Assembly (NCBI RefSeq): GCF_020880415.1 | Contig: NZ_JAJIUJ010000053.1 | Location: 49,422 to 113,421, forward strand | Reading direction: 5' to 3' | From: Xanthomonas euvesicatoria pv. euvesicatoria | GTDB lineage: Bacteria > Pseudomonadota > Gammaproteobacteria > Xanthomonadales > Xanthomonadaceae | DNA: 64,000 bases | In this document: in pieces, positions 27,115-40,964 of the stretch | Position numbering within the stretch: the stretch's first letter is position 1 | Layout of the letters: every line of letters starts with the position of its first letter | Notes under the pieces: generated by a model | The model's input: only the letters and a program-made list of their open reading frames with translations | Told to the model about the DNA's origin: nothing | The model's database searches: none | Translations under genes and position numbers: made by a program

Positions 27115-28212
27115 TTAGTTCTGGACGTTCAGCTCGGTACGACGGTTCTTCGCACGACCTTCCGGATTGTCCGAACCATCCGGGTTGGTGTTCGGAGCAA
27201 TCGGACGGCTCTCGCCGTAGCCGATCGGGCCGACCAGACGCGACGCATCGACGCCGTTCTTGGTCAGGTAGTCGTACACGGTGGTCGCACGACGCTCGGA
27301 CAGCTTCTGGTTGTACGCGTCGGTACCCTTCGAGTCGGTGTGACCGGCAACCTCGACCTTCAGGTCGGGGTAACGCTTCAGGATTTCGGTCGCTTCGCTC
27401 AGGATCGAGACGGCATCCGGACGCAGGGTCGACTTGTTGAAGTCGAAGTTCACGCCCTTCAGGTCGATCGAGACAGGAACCGGGCAACCGTCCGGACCGA
27501 TGGTCTGGCCAGGCTGCGAGTTCGGGCACTTGTCGTCGCAGTTGTTGACGCCGTCACCGTCGTCATCCAGATCGGCGCAGCTCGGAGCAACCGGAGCCGG
27601 AGCCGGCGGCGGAGCGGTCGACGGAGCCGGTCCCAACGGGATCACGACGCCGACCGAAGCCAGCACGTCACCGAACCAGTCTTCGCGCGGAGCGGCAACG
27701 CTCTGGTCGTTGAAGTCAGCGCGGTAGGCCAACTCGGCACGCACGGCGACGCGCTTGTCGAAGGTGGTCTGCAGACCGACACCAGCCTTGGCGGCAAAGT
27801 TGCCGTCCTTCTGCTGGCCCGGCGAAACCGGGTTCGGGGTCGCGTCGAATTCTTCTTCCGAACGCTGGTAGCCCAGGCCGAACAGCAGGTAGGGGTTCCA
27901 GCCGCGGCCTTCCTGGATGAAGTGGCGACGCAGGTCGAACGAGATGCCGTACTGGCTCCAGTTCAGATCCTGGTTGGCATCGAAGTTCGGGTTCTGATAG
28001 TTCAGCTCACCGTCGATCGACCAGTTCGGGCTGACGAACTTGCCCAGACCCAGGGTGACGAACGGGGCATCATTGGTCAGGCGATCGCTGTCCTGGAAGT
28101 TGAAGCCAGCGCTACCGGTCAGGTACCAACGGTCGTCGAACTCCTGCGCGGAAGCAGCCTGGGCAACTGCCAGACCGCCGAGCAACGCGGCAGTGAGAAT
28201 TTTCTTGTTCAT
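27115..28212 (-). CDS. OmpA/OprF-family outer-membrane protein
   Basis: A 365-residue outer-membrane protein. Signal peptide residues 1-22 (ending ASA); an N-terminal 8-stranded barrel to about residue 185, a Pro/Ala hinge (PPPAPAP), a thrombospondin type-3-like Ca-binding segment (DLDDDGDGVNNCDDKCPN), then a C-terminal OmpA peptidoglycan-binding domain with NFDFNKSTL and VEVAGHTDSKGTDAYNQKLSERRA. It anchors the outer membrane to the wall and may form a porin. ATG at 28212, with AAGGAG upstream. Likely strongly expressed. Confidence 0.93.
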   Translation of the reverse strand: MNKKILTAALLGGLAVAQAASAQEFDDRWYLTGSAGFNFQDSDRLTNDAPFVTLGLGKFVSPNWSIDGELNYQNPNFDANQDLNWSQYGISFDLRRHFIQEGRGWNPYLLFGLGYQRSEEEFDATPNPVSPGQQKDGNFAAKAGVGLQTTFDKRVAVRAELAYRADFNDQSVAAPREDWFGDVLASVGVVIPLGPAPSTAPPPAPAPVAPSCADLDDDGDGVNNCDDKCPNSQPGQTIGPDGCPVPVSIDLKGVNFDFNKSTLRPDAVSILSEATEILKRYPDLKVEVAGHTDSKGTDAYNQKLSERRATTVYDYLTKNGVDASRLVGPIGYGESRPIAPNTNPDGSDNPEGRAKNRRTELNVQN

Positions 28213-28627
28213 TTATACAGCTCCTTCTTTGGGAGATAAAACCGATAGAGGCGTTGTGCTTGGTAAAGATGCTCGTCACATCCAGAGCCATCGGGGCGCA
28301 GATTAAGCCGGCCTCGGTGAAGATCGCGTTAACGGTCATATAACATGTGAAAGCAATCACCGGGTCCCGCAACGCCAAGCAATACTACGTATACAGCTTC
28401 ATGAAGGAAAGGACCGCGCGCCCAAATCGGATAACGCACCTGCATGAACCGCAGCCCAATTAAGTCACTTGAATACGCTTTCAGGCTGACTGGTTTTTAG
28501 CGTTCCAGGCGGCCTCGAAAACTACATTGGTGAACGCCAGGCCCCGTCCGAGCTGAATTGTGGGGTCGGTGATTGCGGGCGACTTGCTCCACAACGCACC
28601 CTGAACCTCCCGCTCTGGAGCGCTCCA
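28213..28627. other. Divergent intergenic region with a palindrome over a ribosome site
   Basis: 415 bases without a gene between the ompA-like gene and the dehydrogenase pseudogene. TATATG in the minus strand near 28336-28341 is a possible -10 for the OmpA gene, giving a leader over 100 bases long. A perfect 12-base palindrome, TGGAGCGCTCCA (28616-28627), covers the Shine-Dalgarno of the dehydrogenase and ends right before its ATG. Confidence 0.45.
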
Positions 28628-31893
<3,266 letters not shown>

Positions 31894-31905
31894 CGGGTTT
31901 TCGAA

Positions 31906-31928
31906 GACGGCGTCACCACGACGCCGTC
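31906..31928 (+). terminator. Hairpin after fadH
   Basis: GACGGCGTC (31906-31914) pairs perfectly with GACGCCGTC (31920-31928) 12 bases after the stop, followed by GTTGTGTT, a poor U tract. A probable terminator. Confidence 0.6.
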
Positions 31929-33244
31929 GTTGTGTTCGCGTCCTGGCTGCACCGCTGACGTGCATGCGGCGCGACCGACGCCGACATGCACGCGGATGTG
32001 GCGGTCTGCAACGCCCGTTCTTTTTCTTGTCGTGCGGCTCGGCGATATGTGCCCGATGCATCGTCACCGCGCGCACTGCCGCCTGCCATATTGCGTGCCT
32101 GCACGACAGCACATTTCGACACGCGCCTGCCTGGTAGACGGCCGGGCACTTCGCGCACCTGAAACGCGCTCGGGTCGATGCTTGTTTCTTGCGTTGTCGA
32201 TTCGCAGTTACCGCGAGAGCATCAACGCGGTTATGGGATGCGAATACACCGCACGCTTTGTCACTTGGACAAGGAATTTCGAAAGCTGCATGCGCGCGCT
32301 GCCGACAGTGCGTGCTGCACTGACTGCAGCACCTGGCGCCTCATCGCCTCCTTCGCCTTGGCGTCCATTCGTTTTGAAACTTATGTGCCTGGCACTTCTG
32401 CACTTGAGCTTCTTCGTGCTCTTGCGCGCATAAGCAGGCGACCTCGGAACCCATCGCAACGCACTAGGGCGCATCCCTGGCGCATCGAATGATCGACGAG
32501 CTGTCGAAACATGGTCACGCATCCTCCGAACGTCATGCAGTGACGGAAATCGCGTCGTAATGGCAGATAGCTTTCGCTGCAGCGGATGGCGTCTGTGCTG
32601 CTTCCGATGGCGTTATCAGCAAGATGCGTCGAGACCGCGCATCTGTACGCATCCAAGATGATGTCTAAATCGCCAAGACTGCAGCACGACGATGTATCTC
32701 GGACACGTAGCACTTCCGCCATCGCTGGCGTCACCGCAACGCTCGTTTTTCTCGCGCATCCGTGGTCGATGTACGAAACCAATTGCGTAACTCAACTGGA
32801 CAACACAACAACGCGTGACGAGCGCGTGTAAGAAAAATTCGCTTATGCGGAGGGTGCTTTTTTGGCCGCCAGGCGATCTTCCCAAACCAACGCGCAATGC
32901 CGCAGCGTGCGCGATGTGGCAAAAAATTCAGGCAACACAACAGTCGCTGCAACGATGCGACGCAGATTCGATGTTGCGATGCACGCGAGGCTTGTGTGCA
33001 GCGCCATGCGTTGCGGGCGGTTGCAGTCGTCAACCCCTCTCATTCAGCCGCGATTGTGTGATCGACGCCTACCTTGCGCCAACTTTTTGACCCACCGCAT
33101 TTGGTGGGCGCCTTCGGCAGATGGTCTTTCGCCGAAGCATTTGGCGACCGGTGGCAGGTCGCCTCCCCATGACGCCAAGCCCTCTGCACTGGTGCATCCA
33201 CATTGGATGCTCTGCGGACCGGCCCATACGGAGCAAGGAGTTCT
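31929..33244. other. 1.3-kb gene-free, AT-richer stretch
   Basis: No open frame here has a believable ribosome site together with family-like sequence; the longest, 167 and 133 codons, are low-complexity and Cys/Arg-rich. Base composition is visibly AT-richer than the coding neighbours. Small hairpins occur (CCCACC/GGTGGG near 33090, GGCGACC/GGTCGCC at 33143-33163). It could be degraded transferred DNA or hold an unrecognised RNA. Confidence 0.45.
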
Positions 33245-33706
33245 ATGAAACTTGTTTGGATACTCTGGCTGTCGCATGTGTTGCCGCAGCCAGCCGCAGA
33301 TTCGCTGTGTTTGAGCACGACCGTCTATCTGGAAGCGCGCGACCAGACCTTGCGTGGCCAACAGGCCGTTGCAGAAGTTGCGTTGCGTCGCCTGGATAGT
33401 GGTTTGTGGGGCGATTCGATGTGTCAGGTGGTCACTGCACGCAAGCAGTTCGCGCCGACGATCGTCGCGCCAGGCACGCAGCTGAAGAACGACGATGCCT
33501 GGAACAAGGCATTGGGCGTGGCACTGGCGGCGCAGCGCAACTGGGCATTGCCGGTTGGCCAACGCAAGGAGATCGTGCCGGGCGCCAGCCACTTTGCCGC
33601 AAGCGCAATTGCGAGCCCCAGCTGGCGTAATGCCTATCAGGTGGCCACCATCGGCGACCACACGTTCTATCGCGTGCAATCGCTGCGCCCGCGCAACGCG
33701 TCCTGA
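33245..33706 (+). CDS. SleB-like cell-wall hydrolase
   Basis: A 153-residue protein whose body matches the Hydrolase_2 (SleB) domain of lytic transglycosylase-type wall hydrolases: CLSTTVYLEARDQTLRGQQAV with the catalytic Glu in YLEAR, then CQVVTARKQFAP, and a small C-terminal lobe. A short hydrophobic start, MKLVWILWLSHVLPQPAA, looks like a signal peptide. It is likely periplasmic and active on peptidoglycan; in non-sporulating bacteria the role is not known. ATG at 33245 has AAGGAG 6 bases upstream. It is alone, next to the AT-richer stretch. Confidence 0.8.
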   Translation: MKLVWILWLSHVLPQPAADSLCLSTTVYLEARDQTLRGQQAVAEVALRRLDSGLWGDSMCQVVTARKQFAPTIVAPGTQLKNDDAWNKALGVALAAQRNWALPVGQRKEIVPGASHFAASAIASPSWRNAYQVATIGDHTFYRVQSLRPRNAS

Positions 33707-34114
33707 GCGCGGACTGTCGCGGTATCTCTGAGCGTCATACGTCGCTGGGATCGTTGATCATCGAGATGCAGTGCCGCTGCGTTTGACGTGTTTCAAGCGC
33801 CTATCTCAAGACGCTCATGCGTCGCATACAACGGACACGCTGCACGCATGGCGATCGACCGGCGCGGCAGCAAGCCTTATCAGGCACCGACTCGCTTCCT
33901 GCGCCCGGACAGGTTGCAAAGAAGAGCCTGACCAGGCCGGAGCCGCCACGTGCGCGCTGCCAGTTCGGTGATGCCGTTCATATCGGCGCGACACCAGCGC
34001 GAGCGAGCCATGGGCCAATGAGCGGCGCCCTGCTGAAGCCCAATTCCCGCTGCGCGCTTCACACGGCATCGTCTGCCCGCTAAGCTTGGGTCTTCATTCC
34101 CGCGTAGATCGTCC
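33707..34114. other. Gene-free stretch
   Basis: 408 bases between the SleB-like gene and the glutathione S-transferase gene. I see no gene, clear promoter, hairpin terminator or repeat. Confidence 0.45.
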
Positions 34115-34729
34115 ATGAAGCTGTATACCAAGCCCGGCGCTTGTTCGCTGGCAGATCACATCGTGTTGCGTTGGTCGGGGCTGCCGTTCGACCTGAGTGT
34201 GGTCGATGCGGCAACGATGAAATCTCCCGAGTATCTGCGTCTGAATCCAGCAGGCTCGGTGCCATTGCTGATGGTCGACGATTGGGCACTGACCCAGAAT
34301 GCAGCCATTCTCAATTACATCGCCGACATCGCACCACTCACCGGCCTATCCGGCGATGGCACCGCGCGCAGCCGTGCCGAGATCAATCGGTGGATCGCCT
34401 TCGTCAATGCCGACGTGCACCCCACCTTCAAGCCGATCTTCGGCAGCACCGCGTATCTGCAGGACCCGGCGCTGATTGCGCGCAGCCAGGACGATGCGCG
34501 CAGCAAATTGCGCACGCTGTACGAGCGCGTCGATGCGCATCTGCAAGGTCGCACCTGGCTCGCCAGCGACAGCCACACCGGTGCCGATGCGTATTTGTTC
34601 GTCACCTTGCTGTGGGCGCAGAAAGTTGCGGTGAATCTGGATGGATTGAATGCGCTGCAGGCGTTCGTGCAACGCATGCTGGCCGATGCCGATGTGCAGG
34701 CTGCACTCAAGGCCGAAGGCCTGGCCTGA
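34115..34729 (+). CDS. Glutathione S-transferase
   Basis: A 204-residue cytosolic glutathione S-transferase. The thioredoxin-like N-terminal domain starts MKLYTKPGACSLADHIVLRWSGLPF, with Cys10 and Ser11 as in beta-class bacterial enzymes; NPAGSVPLLMVDDW holds the cis-Pro, and LTQNAAILNYIAD the glutathione-binding residues. The C-terminal helical domain (about 88-204) has TGADAYLFVTLLWA. It conjugates or reduces electrophiles; the substrate is unknown. It shares a bidirectional terminator with mdh. Confidence 0.92.
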   Translation: MKLYTKPGACSLADHIVLRWSGLPFDLSVVDAATMKSPEYLRLNPAGSVPLLMVDDWALTQNAAILNYIADIAPLTGLSGDGTARSRAEINRWIAFVNADVHPTFKPIFGSTAYLQDPALIARSQDDARSKLRTLYERVDAHLQGRTWLASDSHTGADAYLFVTLLWAQKVAVNLDGLNALQAFVQRMLADADVQAALKAEGLA

Positions 34730-34760
34730 CCGCGCAGTCTCTGCCACGCGAGGCGCAATA

Positions 34761-34790
34761 AAAAAAACGCCGGGCAATGCCCGGCGTTTT
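34761..34790. terminator. Bidirectional terminator between gst and mdh
   Basis: AAAACGCCGGGC (34764-34775) pairs perfectly with GCCCGGCGTTTT (34779-34790), with A and T runs on both sides. It serves the two convergent genes. Confidence 0.92.
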
Positions 34791-34813
34791 CATAACAGCA
34801 GTGACCGAATAAC

Positions 34814-35815
<1,002 letters not shown>

Positions 35816-35917
35816 CTAAAAAACGTTGGTGGGGTCGCACGCTGGCGGGGCGCAGGGCCTGGCGGCGCGCGTTGACAAGCGAACGGCCGCACATGGCGGC
35901 CGTTCGACGGGATGCGA

Positions 35918-36412
35918 TCAGGCGGCGAGGATCTTGTTCCACTCCGCAACGCGGTCGGCCTTGGCGGCCAGCACGGCGTCGGTGTCGCCTTCGATGGTGA
36001 GCGTATTGATGGTGTCGCCCTGGGCAACGCTATCGACCACGTCCAGGCCCTGGGTGACCTTGCCGAACACGGTGTGCTTGCCGTCCAGCCACGGGGTGGC
36101 GGTGTGGGTGATGAAGAACTGGCTGCCGTTGGTGTTCGGGCCGGCATTGGCCATGGACAGCACGCCGCGCTCGTGGCCGAGGCCATTGTTGGTCTCGTCT
36201 TCGAAACGGTAGCCCGGGCCGCCGCGGCCGGAACCTTCCGGACAACCGCCCTGGATCATGAAGTCGGCGATGACGCGATGGAAGCTCAGGCCGTTGTAGA
36301 AGCCGCGCTTGGCCAGGTTCACGAAGTTGGCAACCGTCAGCGGGGCCTTGTCCGGGTACAGCTCGACGACGATCGGGCCGCGGGAGGTGTCGAAAGTGGC
36401 GATCAGGGACAT
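35918..36412 (-). CDS. ppiB: Peptidyl-prolyl cis-trans isomerase, cyclophilin type
   Basis: A 164-residue cyclophilin without signal peptide, so a cytoplasmic PpiB-type isomerase assisting folding. [19 protein letters not shown] carries the catalytic Arg in HRVI, followed by [17 protein letters not shown] and [11 protein letters not shown]. The ATG at 36412 has AAGGA 5 bases upstream; the frame is open 16 codons further but adds nothing conserved. It is divergent from typA. Confidence 0.94.
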   Translation of the reverse strand: MSLIATFDTSRGPIVVELYPDKAPLTVANFVNLAKRGFYNGLSFHRVIADFMIQGGCPEGSGRGGPGYRFEDETNNGLGHERGVLSMANAGPNTNGSQFFITHTATPWLDGKHTVFGKVTQGLDVVDSVAQGDTINTLTIEGDTDAVLAAKADRVAEWNKILAA

Positions 36413-36597
36413 AGAAATCCTTGCAGGTTCTGGGGTGATCAATAGCCCGCTAGGATACACCCGGGTGCGTGGCCGGCCGCATGGGTACGACCATCGTTCA
36501 ACGCTCCCGCCCGCCCGGCGCGCGGCCCGTCACGCTGGCTGAATGGGCGATCTGAATCGACTCCGGGCAATCGGCAACGGCAGCGCAACGAAACCGC

Positions 36598-36603
36598 TAT
36601 AAT
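36598..36603 (+). promoter_or_regulatory. Candidate -10 box of typA
   Basis: A perfect TATAAT 50 bases before the typA ATG, with CGGGCTTAC downstream. No convincing -35 is visible at the usual distance. The same TATAAT plus GGCTTAC arrangement occurs upstream of tdh. Confidence 0.5.
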
Positions 36604-36653
36604 GTCGGGCTTACCTCATCTCAAGACTGGCGCCAGACAGGGGCCCTTTCCGC

Positions 36654-38483
36654 ATGTCTATCGAAAAACTCCGCAATATCGCCATCGTCGCGCACGTCGA
36701 CCATGGCAAGACCACCCTCGTCGACTGCCTGCTGAAGCAGTCCGGCACCCTGTCCGAACGCACCGTGTTGGCTGAACGCGTGATGGACAGTAACGACCAG
36801 GAAAAGGAACGTGGCATCACGATCCTGGCCAAGAACACCGCCATCACCTGGCAGGGCAACCGCATCAACATCGTCGACACCCCCGGACACGCCGACTTCG
36901 GTGGCGAAGTCGAGCGCGTGCTGTCGATGGTGGACTCGGTGCTGATCCTGGTCGACGCGATGGACGGCCCGATGCCGCAGACCCGCTTCGTGACCCAGAA
37001 GGCCTTTGCGATGGGCTTCAAGCCGATCGTGGTGGTCAACAAGATCGACCGTCCCGGCGCGCGCCCGGACTGGGTGATCGACCAGGTGTTCGACCTGTTC
37101 GACAAGCTCGGCGCCACCGACGAGCAGCTGGATTTCCCGATCGTCTACACCTCCGCACTGAACGGCTACGCCAGCCTGGATTCGGACGTGCGCGAAGGCG
37201 ACATGACCCCGCTGTACGAAGCGATCATGCAGCACGTCTCGGCCCCGGACGTGGACCCGGACGGCCCGTTCCAGATGCGCATCAGCCAGCTGGACTACAA
37301 CAACTTCGTCGGCGTGATCGGCATCGGCCGCATCCAGCGCGGCACGTTGAAGAAGAACATGCCGGTCAGCGTGATCGACCGCGAAGGCAAGAAGCGCCAG
37401 GGCAAGGTGCTGCAGGTGCTGGGCTTCCTGGGCCTGGAGCGTATCGAGCAGGACACCGCCGAGGCCGGCGACATCGTGGCGATCTCCGGCATCCAGGAAC
37501 TGACCATCTCCGACACCGTGTGCGCGCTCGATCATCCCGAAGCGCTGCCGGCGCTGACCGTGGACGAACCGACCATCTCGATGACCTTCCAGGTCAACAA
37601 CTCGCCGTTCGCCGGCAACAAGGACCTGTCCGGCGGCAAGTTCCTGACCAGCCGCCAGCTGCGCGACCGTCTGGACCGCGAGAAGGTGCACAACGTGGCG
37701 CTGAAGGTCGAGGAAGGCTCGGACGCCGACAAGTTCCTGGTCTCCGGCCGTGGCGAGCTGCACCTGTCGGTGCTGATCGAAAACATGCGTCGTGAAGGCT
37801 ACGAGCTGGCCGTATCGCGCCCGGAAGTGATCATCAAGGAAATCGACGGCAAGTTGATGGAGCCGATCGAGCAGCTGGTGGTGGACATCGAAGAACAGCA
37901 CCAGGGCGGCGTGATGGAAAAGCTGGGCACCCGCAAGGGCCAGCTGAAGAACATGGAGCCCGACGGCAAGGGCCGCGTGCGCCTGGATTACATGATCCCG
38001 GCGCGTGGCCTGATCGGCTTCCAGAACGAATTCCGCACCCTGACCCAGGGCTCCGGCCTGCTGTTCCACGTATTCGACCACTACGGTCCGAAGGAACAGG
38101 GCGCCATCGCCAAGCGCCAGAACGGCGTGATGATTGCCAATGCACCGGGTGCGACCCCGGCATATGCCTTGGGGCCGCTGGAAGAGCGTGGCCGCCTGTT
38201 CGCCGCCGAAGGCGACAACGTGTACGAAGGCCAGCTGGTGGGTATCCACTCCAAGGACAACGACCTGACCGTCAACGCGATCAAGACCAAGCCGCTGACC
38301 AACATGCGCGCCTCGGGCAAGGACGATGCGATCAAGCTGACCCCGGCGATCAAGTACACGCTGGAACAGGCGCTGGACTTCATCGAGGACGACGAGCTGG
38401 TGGAAGTCACCCCCAAGGAAATCCGCCTGCGCAAGAAATTCCTGACCGAAAGCGACCGCAAGCGCGCTGGCCGTTCGGGCTGA
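36654..38483 (+). CDS. typA: Ribosome-associated GTPase TypA/BipA
   Basis: A 609-residue translational GTPase related to EF-G that assists 50S assembly and adaptation to cold and other stresses. GTPase motifs: [10 protein letters not shown] (G1), RGIT (G2), [12 protein letters not shown] (G3), [10 protein letters not shown] (G4). EF-G-like domains II, III and V follow, then the BipA-specific C-terminal domain, with [18 protein letters not shown]. Length is typical. A DUF2127 gene starts 16 bases after the stop, so the two are likely cotranscribed. Confidence 0.96.
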   Translation: MSIEKLRNIAIVAHVDHGKTTLVDCLLKQSGTLSERTVLAERVMDSNDQEKERGITILAKNTAITWQGNRINIVDTPGHADFGGEVERVLSMVDSVLILVDAMDGPMPQTRFVTQKAFAMGFKPIVVVNKIDRPGARPDWVIDQVFDLFDKLGATDEQLDFPIVYTSALNGYASLDSDVREGDMTPLYEAIMQHVSAPDVDPDGPFQMRISQLDYNNFVGVIGIGRIQRGTLKKNMPVSVIDREGKKRQGKVLQVLGFLGLERIEQDTAEAGDIVAISGIQELTISDTVCALDHPEALPALTVDEPTISMTFQVNNSPFAGNKDLSGGKFLTSRQLRDRLDREKVHNVALKVEEGSDADKFLVSGRGELHLSVLIENMRREGYELAVSRPEVIIKEIDGKLMEPIEQLVVDIEEQHQGGVMEKLGTRKGQLKNMEPDGKGRVRLDYMIPARGLIGFQNEFRTLTQGSGLLFHVFDHYGPKEQGAIAKRQNGVMIANAPGATPAYALGPLEERGRLFAAEGDNVYEGQLVGIHSKDNDLTVNAIKTKPLTNMRASGKDDAIKLTPAIKYTLEQALDFIEDDELVEVTPKEIRLRKKFLTESDRKRAGRSG

Positions 38484-38499
38484 GTTGTTGAGCTGACGC

Positions 38500-38970
38500 G
38501 TGAGTAACAAACCCTATAGCCCGGATCCGCGCGCGCATCCGGGACTGCATGTGATCGCCTTGCTTGAGGCGGTCAAGGGGACGCTTGCGCTGTTGGCGGC
38601 GACGGGCCTGGAAATTCTGGGCCCGCTCCCGCTGCAAAACGCGGTCATCACCCTGATCCGCCGCTTCAACCTGGACCCCGACCACGGCGCACTGCCGTCG
38701 TTGCTCAAGACCATCAGCCCCGACGCGGTGCATCTGGCCGCTGCCGCCATGCTGGCCTATGGCCTGCTGCATGTGGTGGAAGCCTGGGGTCTGTGGCGTG
38801 CCAAGGCCTGGGCCTCGGTGCTGGGCTGCCTGTCGGCGGCCATCTATCTGCCTTTCGATATCTACGCCATCGTGCGTCATCCCGGCTGGACCGCCTGGGG
38901 CGTGCTGGCGATCAACCTGCTGGTGGTCGGCGTGCTGGCACGCGACCTGGTGCGACGCCGCCGTCGCTGA
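38500..38970 (+). CDS. DUF2127 membrane protein
   Basis: A 156-residue integral membrane protein with four hydrophobic segments, beginning LHVIALLEAVKGTLALLAATGLEIL and ending in an Arg-rich tail; the pattern HVVEAWGLWRAKAWASVLG and FDIYAIVRHPGWTAWGVLAINLLVV fits the DUF2127 family. Function is unknown. It starts at GTG 38500, 16 bases after typA, and no promoter is visible between them. Confidence 0.82.
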   Translation: MSNKPYSPDPRAHPGLHVIALLEAVKGTLALLAATGLEILGPLPLQNAVITLIRRFNLDPDHGALPSLLKTISPDAVHLAAAAMLAYGLLHVVEAWGLWRAKAWASVLGCLSAAIYLPFDIYAIVRHPGWTAWGVLAINLLVVGVLARDLVRRRRR

Positions 38971-39059
38971 GCCTGCCTGCCCGTTGGCGAGCACGTCCTT
39001 ACGTTGTCACCCCGACGCAGCGCCGTTAGCCTGCGACTTCTCCCCGGGGACGACCATCC

Positions 39060-40724
39060 ATGCGATCCACCCTTTTGTCCTTCGCGCTGCTTGCCGCGCT
39101 CTGCGGCTGTGCGCATGCCGATGATCCGTCGCGTTCTGCGGCCAGCGCTGCCGACGCGTCCACCGCCCACCCTCTCGATCTGAGCGAGGCCGACGTGGCA
39201 GGCCTGCAGGCGCGCATGGCCAGCGGCCAGAGCAGCAGCCTGCAACTGACGCGCGCGTATCTGCAGCGTATTGCCGGCATCGATCGCGCCGGCCCCAGGC
39301 TCAACGCGGTGATCGAACTCAATCCACAGGCCGAAGCCGACGCGCGCGCCCTGGATGCCGAACGCAAAGCCGGCCACGTGCGTGGGCCGCTGCACGGCAT
39401 CCCGGTGCTGCTCAAGGACAATATCGACGCGCTGCCGATGGTCAACAGCGCCGGCTCCCTCGCCCTGGCCGAGTTCCACCCCGCTCGCGATGCGTTTGTG
39501 GTGCAGCGCCTGCGCACCGCCGGCGCGGTGATCCTGGGCAAGACCAACCTCAGCGAATGGGCCAATTTCCGCTCCACCCAATCCAGTTCCGGCTGGAGCG
39601 GACGCGGAGGGCTCACGCGCAATCCATATGCGCTGGATCGTAATCCCTGCGGCTCCAGTGCCGGCACCGGTGCGGCCATCGCGGCCAGCCTGGCCACCGT
39701 CGGCATCGGGACCGAAACCGATGGCAGCATCACCTGTCCGGCATCGGTCAACGGCCTGGTCGGGCTCAAGCCGACCGTTGGCCTGGTCAGTCGCGACGGC
39801 ATCATCCCAATTTCCGCCAGTCAGGACACCGCCGGCCCGATGACCCGCAGCGTCGCCGATGCGGCTGCAGTGCTGCAGGCCATCGCCGCACCCGACCCGC
39901 AGGACCCCGCCACCGCCAAGGCACCGGCGACCAGCGTCGATTATCTCGCCTACCTGAAACCCGACAGCCTGCGTGGCGCGCGCCTGGGCCTGTTGCGCAA
40001 CCCGCTGCGCGAGGATCCGGCAATCGCCGCGGCGCTCGACCGCGCCGTGCGCACCCTGCGTGACGCTGGCGCCACCGTGGTCGAGACCGCCCTGGTCACC
40101 GATGGCAAGTGGGATGCTGCAGAGCAGATGGTCTTATTGGTCGAATTCAAGGCCGGCTTGAACGCGTATCTGCAGAACCACCACGCGCCTGTGGCGAACC
40201 TGGAGCAGTTGATTGCGTTCAATCGCAAGCACGCGCAGCGCGAAATGCCGTACTTCGGGCAGGAATTGTTCGAACAGGCGCAGGCAGCGCCCGGTCTCGA
40301 CGATGCGGGGTATCTGAGCGCGCGCGCCAACGCCAAGCGATTGGCGGGGCCGGAAGGCATCGACGCAGCCTTGAAGGCAGATCGCCTGGATGCCTTGATC
40401 GTGCCCACGACGGGCGCGGCGTGGATCACCACACTCGGCAAGGGCGATACCTTCCCCGGCGCCGGCTATGGTGCCGCGGCGGTGGCCGGCTATCCAAGCC
40501 TGAGCGTGCCGATGGGACAGACCCAGGGCTTGCCACTGGGCCTGTTGTTCATGGGCACCGCCTGGAGCGAGCCGCGCCTGATCGAGCTGGCGTATGCATA
40601 CGAGCAACGCAGCCATGCGCGCTTTACGCCTGGCTATGCGCCGAGTGCGCCGGCTGCGCCAGGTGGGGCCACGTCAGGCACGATACCCGTCGCGCCTGCG
40701 CCCGGTTCGCACCAGCATGATTGA
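39060..40724 (+). CDS. Amidase-signature enzyme, peptide-amidase-like, exported
   Basis: A 554-residue amidase-signature hydrolase. The Ser-cisSer-Lys triad is intact: Lys119 in LLKDNI, Ser199 in CGSSAGTG, Ser223 in TETDGSITCP. The sequence resembles the peptide amidase of Stenotrophomonas maltophilia (C-terminal amide hydrolysis), a relation recalled rather than searched. The N terminus, MRSTLLSFALLAALCGCAHA, is a signal peptide with a lipobox-like LCGC, so it may be a lipoprotein or periplasmic. The C-terminal 35 residues are a Pro/Ala tail. Confidence 0.88.
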   Translation: MRSTLLSFALLAALCGCAHADDPSRSAASAADASTAHPLDLSEADVAGLQARMASGQSSSLQLTRAYLQRIAGIDRAGPRLNAVIELNPQAEADARALDAERKAGHVRGPLHGIPVLLKDNIDALPMVNSAGSLALAEFHPARDAFVVQRLRTAGAVILGKTNLSEWANFRSTQSSSGWSGRGGLTRNPYALDRNPCGSSAGTGAAIAASLATVGIGTETDGSITCPASVNGLVGLKPTVGLVSRDGIIPISASQDTAGPMTRSVADAAAVLQAIAAPDPQDPATAKAPATSVDYLAYLKPDSLRGARLGLLRNPLREDPAIAAALDRAVRTLRDAGATVVETALVTDGKWDAAEQMVLLVEFKAGLNAYLQNHHAPVANLEQLIAFNRKHAQREMPYFGQELFEQAQAAPGLDDAGYLSARANAKRLAGPEGIDAALKADRLDALIVPTTGAAWITTLGKGDTFPGAGYGAAAVAGYPSLSVPMGQTQGLPLGLLFMGTAWSEPRLIELAYAYEQRSHARFTPGYAPSAPAAPGGATSGTIPVAPAPGSHQHD

Positions 40725-40964
40725 CCGCCGTTATACCTGGCGCCCAAGAAGGATGCCCCGGCGGGTGCTTGTGCAACTGCCTGCCGAACACATTCGATGC
40801 CGGCAGTTGCGCAATACCACCCGATAAAAGCAGTCCCACAAACGCAACGAGCGTCGCCAGGCGGGCGTGGGCGGCGCGCAAGAACCGCCTGCCCGCGGAA
40901 TACATGCCGGTTCCGGGCACCGGCCGCACGCGCCTGGCAGCGATGCAGTCGTTTTCTTGGCGCG

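Noticed and set aside
33084..33110. CCCACC/GGTGGG hairpin as a terminator
   Set aside because: The T run lies before, not after, the stem on the plus strand, and on the minus strand it becomes an A run.
32161..33130. Search for a perfect PIP box (TTCGB-N15-TTCGB) in the AT-richer tract
   Set aside because: TTCGC, TTCGT and TTCGG occur several times, but none are paired at 15-base spacing, so no hrp promoter is claimed here.
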